A stretch of 5,008 nt of DNA, from NCBI GenBank assembly GCA_934481375.1, contig CAKSPN010000141.1, forward strand, positions 1 to 5,008, written 5' to 3'. Position numbers and translations under genes: made by a program. This document shows positions 1-5,008 of the stretch, one piece after another (position 1 is the stretch's first letter; each line of letters begins with the position of its first letter). The notes beneath the pieces were generated by a model. That model was not told the DNA's origin and searched no databases. It worked only from the letters and a program-made list of their open reading frames with translations. This DNA comes from an uncultured Clostridia bacterium (GTDB lineage: Bacteria; Bacillota; Clostridia; UBA1381).

Positions 1-392
1 CTTACGAGCTTTTCCTTTATCTGCTTAACGGTGTATCCTTCGGGAATAGTGATTTTCTTTTCATCACGTCCGCCGGAAACCATAAGATTTAAAATATCGT
101 CATAGCTCATTCCGTTTTCAACAACGGCGTCGCCGGGGAGAAAACGTCCGTCATATCCGCCCGTGCGTGATTTCAGACGGAATATCATCGGGTGCTTTAT
201 CGCACCGCTTTTTTTAAGCTTTGCCGCAACGGCGGCAGAGCCGTCGCCCGAAGCGACCGTAACCGAAATACTTTCTTTAAGCTTTACGCCGTTTATCTCG
301 CTTACGGTAAGTCCCGAATATATTGCTCCCGCAATTACAATGACGGCAATTATAAGAAGAATTGTGCCGCCTTTTTTTCTTTTTTTAGCCAT
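1..392 (-). CDS. mltG: MltG/YceG-like endolytic murein transglycosylase, N-terminal part (3' end outside window)
   Basis: 130 codons are visible from the ATG at 392-390; the gene runs off the left edge. Residues 3-7 are basic (KKRKK) and are followed by one hydrophobic segment at about 10-28, which gives a signal-anchor topology with the rest outside the membrane. Then comes the YceG pattern: a beta-strand region with 'VTVASGDGSAAVAAKL' (about 44-59), 'SGAIKHPMIFRLKSR' (62-76), 'GMSYDDILNLMVSGG' (94-108) and the family hallmark 'ITIPEGYTVKQIKEKL' (114-129), a LysM-like substructure. Members of this family cleave nascent glycan strands at the membrane and set glycan chain length. The catalytic Glu lies downstream of what is visible, so activity cannot be judged. 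The start is fixed by the RBS GAGGTG and by the lack of coding sense upstream. The gene has its own promoter and follows a terminator, so it is not part of the two-component operon. Confidence 0.85.
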   Translation of the reverse strand, partial: MAKKRKKGGTILLIIAVIVIAGAIYSGLTVSEINGVKLKESISVTVASGDGSAAVAAKLKKSGAIKHPMIFRLKSRTGGYDGRFLPGDAVVENGMSYDDILNLMVSGGRDEKKITIPEGYTVKQIKEKLV

Positions 393-399
393 TTTTTAT

Positions 400-405
400 C
401 ACCTC
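400..405 (-). promoter_or_regulatory. Ribosome binding site of mltG-like gene
   Basis: On the minus strand the sequence reads TGAGGTGATAAAAATG, so a GAGGTG core lies 7 bases before the ATG at 392. This supports that start codon. Confidence 0.8.
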
Positions 406-425
406 AAATATGGTATAACATACAT

Positions 426-454
426 ATTGTATACCAAAATCGATAAAACGTCAA
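426..454 (-). promoter_or_regulatory. Sigma-A type promoter for mltG-like gene
   Basis: On the minus strand TTGACG (-35, 454-449) is followed by a 17-base spacer and TACAAT (-10, 431-426). Each box differs from consensus at one position. Transcription would start near 419, giving a leader of about 25 bases that contains the GAGGTG RBS. The promoter lies immediately downstream of the terminator of the preceding operon, which makes mltG an independent transcription unit. Confidence 0.8.
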
Positions 455-477
455 GTCCGCACGCAATTTTGCGCAGT

Positions 478-514
478 AAAAAGCAGAACAGCCGAGGAAT
501 TTCGGCTGTTCTGC
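478..514 (-). terminator. Rho-independent terminator of the two-component operon
   Basis: A perfect 13-bp stem (GCAGAACAGCCGA at 483-495 pairs with 502-514) with a 6-base loop is followed on the minus strand by five T residues (482-478). It lies 7 bases after the stop codon of the response regulator. The T run is only on the side that serves minus-strand transcription; there is no plus-strand gene ending here. Confidence 0.9.
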
Positions 515-521
515 AATGATA

Positions 522-1199
522 TTACGGAAGATAATTGAAAATCCCTATTTCCTTTAAATCCGCAATCAGCTTTTTCATTGACGGGGAATTAAACTTCTTT
601 AAAATGCGTGTCACGTGGTTTCTTACGGTTGATTCCGTAACAAAGCGTTTTGATGATATATCCTTATAGGAGTCGCCGTTATACAGCGCTTTTAAGATTT
701 CGTATTCGCTTTTTGAAAGAGTGGACATAATCTCAAACACATACAAAAGCGATTTCATACTCGACTCCACCGTGTGCGCCTTTTTTGCGATTATCTGCGC
801 AATTTTGGGCGGAACGGTGGCTTTGTTTTCATATGCCGTTACAATCGTTGAAACAATCAGATCCACAGAGGAGGCGTCCTTTAGGAGGTAACTGTCCGCA
901 CCGTTTGCAAATGCTTTGTAAATATAGTTTTCGTCGTCGTAGCTTGTGAGCATTATTATTTTCATATTGGGCGCCGCCGATTTAAGAGCGGGGATAACGT
1001 CTATGCCTGCCGTTACGGTTTCTATCTGTATGTCCAAAAGCAAAACGTCGGGCATATGCTCCTTTACCATAGCCGGAGCGTCTGCCGCCCGCATACAGCA
1101 GCCGGCAAATTCGAGATTTTCAACGTTTTCAAGTTTGGTTTTGTAAATGTAACAGAAGAAATCTGCGTCATCACAAATTGCCCAGCGTATTTTTTTCAT
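522..1199 (-). CDS. Two-component response regulator, REC + LuxR-type HTH (NarL/FixJ class)
   Basis: This 225-residue protein has the usual NarL-family length. The receiver domain occupies about residues 3-122: acidic pair D10/D11, phospho-acceptor D56 in 'PDVLLLDIQIE', T85 in 'IIMLTSYDD' and K107 in 'SYLLKDAS'. All five chemistry residues of a functional receiver are therefore present. A linker of about 40 residues leads to a LuxR-type helix-turn-helix at about 160-217 ('LSKSEYEILKAL', then 'VTESTVRNHVTRILKKFN' containing the recognition helix). It should bind DNA as a phosphorylation-promoted dimer. One oddity is the loop after D56, which reads IQIETVTAG instead of the usual x-M-P-x-x-D-G; the Pro is missing and there is one extra residue. 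The ATG lies one base after the kinase stop codon (TGAAATG) and has an AGAGG element 11 bases upstream, inside the kinase gene. The two genes are thus co-transcribed and probably translationally coupled, and the kinase is the obvious partner. Likely targets are its own promoter and the divergent secreted-protein gene (inference). Confidence 0.93.
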   Translation of the reverse strand: MKKIRWAICDDADFFCYIYKTKLENVENLEFAGCCMRAADAPAMVKEHMPDVLLLDIQIETVTAGIDVIPALKSAAPNMKIIMLTSYDDENYIYKAFANGADSYLLKDASSVDLIVSTIVTAYENKATVPPKIAQIIAKKAHTVESSMKSLLYVFEIMSTLSKSEYEILKALYNGDSYKDISSKRFVTESTVRNHVTRILKKFNSPSMKKLIADLKEIGIFNYLP

Positions 1200-1200
1200 T

Positions 1201-2694
1201 TCAGACCATACCTCTTTCTCTTTTAATCATCGGAAGAACTATACGGAAAGTAGTTCCCACGTTTTCGGTACTGCTTACCTCTATGCTGCCGTTGTGCGCC
1301 TTAACTACTTTTTCGATGTACGTAAGTCCCAGACCGCTGTTTTCCGTTACGGATTTCGTTGTGTAGAACGGAACAAATATACTGCCCAAATTCTTTTTCG
1401 GTATTCCGATGCCGTTGTCCTTGCAGTCGATAATAAGATAATTGTTTTCCGACATAAGAATTATATCTATTTTTCCCTCGCCGCCTTTTTTGTCTATTGC
1501 CTGTACGGCGTTTTGGAGAAGATTTACGAAAACCTCCCTTAAAGTGTCCGCATCGCCCAGAACGAGGTTTGATGATGATTCGTTTGTCAGCTGAAATCGT
1601 ATTTTGCTGTCAAATTTTAAAGCCTCCGCCGCAGATGTGATACAGCTGACTATATCAAGCACGTTTATTGTTATGGACGGCTCACGCAGCAATAAAAGCG
1701 ATTTTTGTATTCCCGAAAGCTGATTTTCGGCAATACCCATAAGTACGGAAAGCGTTTCGCGTGCCTTTTCGGGATTGTTTGCGTCCATATATGAAACGGA
1801 CATATCGCCGAGCTTGTTGATGCCTAAAAATGCATTTTTGTATGTATGCAAAAGCGTGTTAAGGCTTTTGTTGAGCGAGCGTGTGGTGCGCATAAGCATA
1901 GACTTTTTAACTATTGCAAGATTGCTGAACGGCTTGTAAATCGCTATAAGCGCCGCAATCGTAAGCACTATCACGAGCGACAGAATGATTGTCAGAATTG
2001 AGTTTTTGTATATCAGCTCGCTTTTGGGGAAGTTTGTAAGATCGAGATTGTTTATGTTTATCGAATTGAAGTACCCCTTTAAAAGCAGATTGTATATGAG
2101 AAAATCCACAAGCACTATGCATATACAAAAAAGCAACGCATTTTGCTTGTTTATTTTCAGCTTGCTCTGGAAAAAGTACCGCACAAGCAGTACAACGGGC
2201 AAGAGAAGGCAAAGCGTCATTGTTGCGTCATTGTATATTCTGCGTGCAAATATAAATCCGTTTAACATATCGAGCGAGCCGTCGCTGAGAGTATTTTGGA
2301 AAATATACAGGTTCCATGATATTTCCGGGTCGTTCAAAAATATAAATGGAAGAACAACCGCAACGGTTAAAAACAGAAATTTATTTGAATACGAGCCCGA
2401 CAGGAACTTGTAAAAAAGTATCGGCGCTATCATAAACATAGCGAGCGATATAAGATACATTCTGTATATAGTCATAAACGGTATTCGGATTTTGGATAAA
2501 AACAGAAATATGTTGTAGTCAATCGCAAAGGTATAGGGATAATTGCCCATTTTCGATATGTACAGCGAGCTTGTGAAAATCAGAAACGATATACTTATAA
2601 AATATATACCGAACATATAATAGAGCTTGTTTTTGCGGTTTGCAAGAACAAAAACAAGCGTTATAACCAAAATCAGCAATGCCGAGAACAGCAT
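1201..2694 (-). CDS. Seven-transmembrane sensor histidine kinase
   Basis: This is a 497-residue membrane kinase. About seven hydrophobic segments fill the N-terminal half (roughly 1-18, 25-45, 77-97, 105-120, 158-174, 186-206 and 232-253). No PAS, HAMP or large extracellular domain is visible, so sensing is probably by the membrane bundle or its loops (about 46-76, 121-157 and 207-231). The dimerisation/phospho-acceptor region follows, with H283 in 'LLHTYKNAF'; the residue after His is Thr instead of the usual Asp/Glu. The catalytic ATPase domain is complete: N box E387-A396 ('EVFVNLLQNA'), G1 box D426-P432 ('DNGIGIP'), F box 'FVPFYTTK' (440-447) and G2 box 'GLGL' (454-457), ending in 'GTTFRIVLP'. 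It should autophosphorylate and pass phosphate to the regulator encoded directly downstream. The start is supported by an AGGAGG RBS 9 bases upstream and a consensus promoter. The signal cannot be deduced; the divergent secreted propeller gene hints at an extracellular substrate or envelope cue (inference). Confidence 0.93.
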   Translation of the reverse strand: MLFSALLILVITLVFVLANRKNKLYYMFGIYFISISFLIFTSSLYISKMGNYPYTFAIDYNIFLFLSKIRIPFMTIYRMYLISLAMFMIAPILFYKFLSGSYSNKFLFLTVAVVLPFIFLNDPEISWNLYIFQNTLSDGSLDMLNGFIFARRIYNDATMTLCLLLPVVLLVRYFFQSKLKINKQNALLFCICIVLVDFLIYNLLLKGYFNSININNLDLTNFPKSELIYKNSILTIILSLVIVLTIAALIAIYKPFSNLAIVKKSMLMRTTRSLNKSLNTLLHTYKNAFLGINKLGDMSVSYMDANNPEKARETLSVLMGIAENQLSGIQKSLLLLREPSITINVLDIVSCITSAAEALKFDSKIRFQLTNESSSNLVLGDADTLREVFVNLLQNAVQAIDKKGGEGKIDIILMSENNYLIIDCKDNGIGIPKKNLGSIFVPFYTTKSVTENSGLGLTYIEKVVKAHNGSIEVSSTENVGTTFRIVLPMIKRERGMV

Positions 2695-2703
2695 AATAAT
2701 CTC

Positions 2704-2709
2704 CCTCCT
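2704..2709 (-). promoter_or_regulatory. Ribosome binding site of the histidine kinase
   Basis: The minus strand reads AGGAGGGAGATTATTATG: a full AGGAGG core with a 9-base spacer to the ATG at 2694. This fixes the start codon. Confidence 0.88.
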
Positions 2710-2717
2710 GTATTTTA

Positions 2718-2746
2718 ATCATAGCACAAACAACAAAATGTGTCAA
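2718..2746 (-). promoter_or_regulatory. Consensus sigma-A promoter of the two-component operon
   Basis: On the minus strand a perfect TTGACA (-35, 2746-2741), a 17-base spacer and TATGAT (-10, 2723-2718) are seen. An upstream TGC adds an extended -10 (TGCTATGAT). Transcription would start near 2711, just ahead of the AGGAGG RBS, so the leader is very short and leaves no room for an RNA switch. The near-perfect match predicts high basal strength, which suggests that control, if any, is by repression or by overlap with a bound regulator. Confidence 0.85.
2725..2742. promoter_or_regulatory. Candidate operator 1: CACA-N10-TGTG in the kinase promoter
   Basis: The inverted repeat CACA (2725-2728) ... 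TGTG (2739-2742) has a 10-base spacer. It sits within the -35/-10 spacer of the kinase promoter and overlaps the -35 box by two bases. The same half-sites at the same spacing recur in the divergent promoter at 2792-2809. With only four-base arms this is suggestive, and no binding protein is proven; the response regulator of the operon is the natural candidate. Confidence 0.35.
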
Positions 2747-2789
2747 CCGAAAAAGAGTGGTAATATAAAATGTCTACAAAAAACAGGAG

Positions 2790-2818
2790 TTCACATTTGG
2801 AGATATGTGAGTTATAAT
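2790..2818 (+). promoter_or_regulatory. Sigma-A type promoter of the secreted Asp-box protein gene
   Basis: TTCACA (2790-2795, one mismatch to TTGACA), a 17-base spacer and a perfect TATAAT (2813-2818) point to a start near 2825 and a leader of about 25 bases before the ATG at 2850. It is divergent from the kinase promoter, with about 43 bases between the two -35 boxes. Confidence 0.75.
2791..2810. promoter_or_regulatory. Candidate operator 2: TCACAT-N8-ATGTGA in the divergent promoter
   Basis: A 20-base dyad with perfect 6-base arms (2791-2796 and 2805-2810) overlaps the -35 box and fills most of the spacer of the plus-strand promoter. Its inner pattern CACA-N10-TGTG equals that of the kinase promoter element. 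The size and symmetry suit a dimeric HTH regulator. A site overlapping the -35 could act either in repression or in class II-like activation; the sequence does not decide. Confidence 0.45.
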
Positions 2819-2836
2819 TTATTACAGAAAGAGATT

Positions 2837-2842
2837 GGGGAG
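2837..2842 (+). promoter_or_regulatory. Ribosome binding site of the secreted Asp-box protein gene
   Basis: GGGGAG lies 7 bases before the ATG at 2850, with further purines (GTGAGAAG) in between. It supports this start, which is also the only one that gives a complete signal peptide. Confidence 0.7.
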
Positions 2843-2849
2843 TGAGAAG

Positions 2850-5008
2850 ATGAAATTCACAAAATTTGCCGCAAGTCTTATAGCGCTTACTTTGCTTATG
2901 CAGAATTCGGCGGTATTTCCGGTGAATGCGATTGACATACCCAATGCGGTGTATGACGGCACGGGCGGAGTTGAAATAAGCGGCAGTGTTTCAGCGGCGC
3001 TTTCGGGAAGCTTTATAAGCATAAAGCTTGCGGACAGCGGCGGAACCATAGGCTATATCGGACAGACGGCGGTAAAGCCGGACGGAAGCTATGTACATAA
3101 ATTTTCGTTTGACGGGAAAATCTCCGATTATAAGCTGAGTGTAAACTTAGGCGGAAATCTTATAAACGACAGCGTTGTATCGGCAATATATACGCCGGAG
3201 CGGCTCAGCGTAAATCTTTCATTAATGCAAAACCGCAGTATAGCCGAGGCGGAGGCACAGGTTACGGATTATTTCGGATTGTATACGGGCGGAATAAATT
3301 ACCGCCTGATACTCGCAATGTACGATATAGGCGGAAAGCTTGTAAGTGCAATAAGCACGGAGGACAATTCAAACAAAAACTCCGCCGCATTGCTTGAAAA
3401 CGTTATTCCGTCTGAGGCGGTTACGTGCAAGGCGTTTGTGTGGAGCAATGACGGCGTAATGGTACCGCTTACGGGCGCTGAAAAGATTACCGTAGGCAAT
3501 AATATAGATACCAAAAACCAAGCAGGAAACGAGTGGAAAGCAATAAATATGCGCACAGCGGAAATGAAAGCGGACGGCATAACGGGCGGTGAGGGTGGTC
3601 AGCGGATAATGAGCCTTGCTGTTTCGGAGGACGACAGCCTGCTCCTGTGCGGCAACGATACGGGCGGAATAAACCGCTCAACGGACGGCGGTAAAACGTG
3701 GGAGGACTGCGTAAGGGGATTTTATTCGGGAGGAGCAACGGCGATAGCGATTGACCCGATGAATAAGAACAGAGTCCTTGCGGCAGGCTCGTCACAAAAT
3801 ACGATAAACGATAAAGCGGGAGTGTATTTATCGGATAACGCAGGCTTCAGCTGGCGGCAGACTTTGAGCCAGCCCGGCTCTGCAACAACGTTCGACTTGC
3901 GTGAGTCGCTCTGCTACGACCGCACAAGCTATTCGGAGGATATAGGTGGTTCGGCGGTGGCGTACTGGTCAAGGCTGTGGAGATTACAGCTTACGGGAGG
4001 TGCGCCGATTGATGAGGCGGACGTAAAAGTATCGGATACAGACCAAAAGGGGTTATGGAAAACAACCGACGGCGGTGAAACGTGGTCGGTGGTAAACAGC
4101 GATATGTCGGACGGTGTTGTGAAAGTAAATCCGAAGGACGGTACGGTGTATGTCGGAAACCTTGACGGATTTCACAGAAGCACCGACGGCGGACATACAT
4201 TTACAACGGTTATGAACGGCGGAATATGCCTGGGTGTTGACACAGTAAATACGCAGGGGTATGAGGATTACGTATGGATAACAATGAATGACGGACTGTA
4301 CGTTTCAACCGACGCAGGGCAAAGCTTTACGAAAATCGACAGCGCAAGCTTTCCTAAAAGCAAGGATTTACAAAATACCGATAAGCTTGTGAGAAACTTA
4401 AAGGTAAGTCCGATAAATCCACAGCATATGGTTGTAGGCTCGTTTGACGGCTCGAACTACAGAAACGTAAAGTATTATTCAAGGGACGGCGGAAGAACAT
4501 GGATTGAGTCGTCATATAATGAAGACAAGGATTTTTTCAAGGTAAATAACCGGCACCCGGTGTTTGTATGGAGCAATCTCACTGACGATAAGCTGTGGAG
4601 CATAGGCGGCGACTGGATAGCTTCATCATACAACGGCGGCAGAGAGTATGAATGGGATTATAACGGTGGCGGAGAGGTGTTCGTCGACCAGCGCACAATA
4701 TTCAATGTATATAATCCCGATATTTTCTACTACGGCTCGCAGGATTTCCACGGTGCGCTCACAACGGACGGCGGAGATACATGGAAGCATATATGGAAGA
4801 TGAGCGGTCATTACGCAGGATATGTTTACGGCTCATATGCGGCGGACGAAAACACGCTTATAGCGATTGTTGAGGACGTTGTTACGGAAAACGGAAAACG
4901 TACCGTACAGGTTTCACGTGATGCGGGCGAAACATGGACGGATACAGGCTGTGAGGTTTACGGACGGGGAGTCTGCAAGTGGTCTGAAATATGCTATCAG
5001 TCGCCGAC
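2850..5008 (+). CDS. Secreted Asp-box (BNR) beta-propeller protein, possibly GH74-like; 3' end outside window
   Basis: The frame stays open for 719 codons from the ATG at 2850 to the window edge. Residues 1-27 form a Sec signal peptide: basic start (MKFTKF), hydrophobic core (about 7-17) and a V-N-A cleavage site after residue 27. Residues 28 to about 225 are beta-rich and Gly/Ser-rich with no motif I recognise, perhaps two Ig-like domains. From 'EWKAINM' (228) the protein becomes propeller-like, with Asp boxes at 277 (STDGGKTW), 328 (SDNAGFSW), 405 (TTDGGETW), 444 (STDGGHTF), 486 (STDAGQSF), 544 (SRDGGRTW), 638 (TTDGGDTW) and 689 (SRDAGETW). Eight boxes over more than 400 residues exceed a single six- or seven-bladed propeller, so two tandem propellers (as in GH74 xyloglucanases) or one ten-bladed sortilin/VPS10-like propeller are plausible. 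'NDTGGINRS' (D270) resembles the GH74 'DIGGAYR' segment. No sialidase FRIP motif is seen. Extracellular; substrate unknown. It is divergent from a two-component operon that may control it. Confidence 0.85.
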   Translation, partial: MKFTKFAASLIALTLLMQNSAVFPVNAIDIPNAVYDGTGGVEISGSVSAALSGSFISIKLADSGGTIGYIGQTAVKPDGSYVHKFSFDGKISDYKLSVNLGGNLINDSVVSAIYTPERLSVNLSLMQNRSIAEAEAQVTDYFGLYTGGINYRLILAMYDIGGKLVSAISTEDNSNKNSAALLENVIPSEAVTCKAFVWSNDGVMVPLTGAEKITVGNNIDTKNQAGNEWKAINMRTAEMKADGITGGEGGQRIMSLAVSEDDSLLLCGNDTGGINRSTDGGKTWEDCVRGFYSGGATAIAIDPMNKNRVLAAGSSQNTINDKAGVYLSDNAGFSWRQTLSQPGSATTFDLRESLCYDRTSYSEDIGGSAVAYWSRLWRLQLTGGAPIDEADVKVSDTDQKGLWKTTDGGETWSVVNSDMSDGVVKVNPKDGTVYVGNLDGFHRSTDGGHTFTTVMNGGICLGVDTVNTQGYEDYVWITMNDGLYVSTDAGQSFTKIDSASFPKSKDLQNTDKLVRNLKVSPINPQHMVVGSFDGSNYRNVKYYSRDGGRTWIESSYNEDKDFFKVNNRHPVFVWSNLTDDKLWSIGGDWIASSYNGGREYEWDYNGGGEVFVDQRTIFNVYNPDIFYYGSQDFHGALTTDGGDTWKHIWKMSGHYAGYVYGSYAADENTLIAIVEDVVTENGKRTVQVSRDAGETWTDTGCEVYGRGVCKWSEICYQSP
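3678..4937 (+). repeat. Eight Asp-box (BNR) motifs within the secreted protein
   Basis: The eight motif-coding segments begin at 3678, 3831, 4062, 4179, 4305, 4479, 4761 and 4914, each 24 bases long. All fit S/T-x-D/N-x-G-x-T/S-W/F at protein level. Intervals between them are 51, 77, 39, 42, 58, 94 and 51 residues, which matches blades of 40-60 residues with about two blades lacking a recognisable box. The most conserved units share similar DNA (ACGGACGGCGG-type cores), as expected for blade duplication. Asp boxes are structural turns between strands C and D of a blade and do not by themselves imply catalysis. Confidence 0.85.

Noticed and set aside
462..473. Small inverted repeat CGCAA-TT-TTGCG upstream of the mltG promoter
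   Set aside because: The arms are only five bases, it has no second copy in the window, and it could be chance or a minor extra fold after the terminator.
163..519. Plus-strand open frames of 118 and 84 codons overlapping the mltG-like gene
   Set aside because: They lie antisense to a clear MltG N-terminus with its own promoter and RBS, and the longer one runs through the terminator hairpin. No family motif or RBS supports them.
1907..2413. Open frames of 101 (minus) and 142 (plus) codons inside the kinase gene
   Set aside because: They are out-of-frame shadows of the transmembrane region of the kinase, have no RBS of note and their composition does not look like real protein.
2735..2773. 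Direct repeat AAAATGT at 2735-2741 and 2767-2773 in the divergent intergenic region
   Set aside because: It is short and A-rich, so chance is likely in this AT-rich stretch. The 32-base interval is about three helical turns but there is no third copy.
2791..2810. A CRP-type binding site
   Set aside because: CRP sites are TGTGA-N6-TCACA. Here the half-sites are in the opposite order with a wider spacing, so it is a different dyad.
2822..4811. Several minus-strand open frames of 61-102 codons at 2822-3049, 3299-3795, 3991-4200 and 4626-4811
   Set aside because: They are antisense to the long secreted Asp-box gene, whose frame has a signal peptide and eight matching motifs. Their Pro/Ser/Leu-rich composition is what antisense of Gly/Asp-rich coding DNA gives.
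1..5008. CRISPR array, tRNA/rRNA gene, insertion sequence or attachment site
   Set aside because: There are no regularly spaced repeats, no tRNA-like cloverleaf sequence or rRNA, no transposase or integrase and no terminal inverted repeats. The window is nearly filled by the four genes described.

Overview
The window looks like chromosomal DNA of a low-to-mid GC Gram-positive bacterium, most likely a member of the Clostridia. The support is strong sigma-A type promoters with 17-bp spacers, AGGAGG/GAGGTG ribosome binding sites, a NarL-type two-component pair with a seven-helix sensor, an MltG-like cell-wall enzyme and a Sec-secreted Asp-box protein. The exact genus cannot be read from the sequence. 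Almost all of the window is coding; there are only two intergenic gaps, of about 130 and 155 bases.

Layout. (1) Bases 1-392, minus strand: the 5' end of an mltG/yceG-family gene (membrane anchor plus LysM-like region; the catalytic part lies beyond the window), with its own consensus promoter and RBS. (2) Bases 393-521: a gap holding the mltG promoter and, just upstream of it, a rho-independent terminator that ends the next operon. (3) Bases 522-2694, minus strand: a two-gene operon encoding a seven-transmembrane sensor histidine kinase followed, one base after its stop codon, by a LuxR/NarL-type response regulator. (4) Bases 2695-2849: a divergent intergenic region with back-to-back sigma-A type promoters. 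Both promoters carry the same spaced inverted repeat, CACA-N10-TGTG, in or next to the -35/-10 spacer. (5) Bases 2850 to the end, plus strand: a large open reading frame, still open at the window edge (at least 719 codons). It encodes an exported protein with an N-terminal beta-rich region and at least eight Asp-box (BNR) motifs of the S/T-x-D-x-G-x-T/S-W/F type, so it is a beta-propeller protein resembling GH74, sialidase or sortilin-like propellers.

How the parts may work together. The kinase would sense a signal at or in the membrane and phosphorylate the regulator. The divergent arrangement and the shared inverted repeat suggest that the regulator controls its own operon and the secreted propeller protein. 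That link is inference. The mltG gene is separately promoted and terminator-insulated, and is probably an unrelated housekeeping neighbour. The most interesting part of the window is the kinase/regulator/secreted-propeller module, including the non-canonical H-box (HTYKN) of the kinase and the non-canonical loop after the phospho-acceptor of the regulator.
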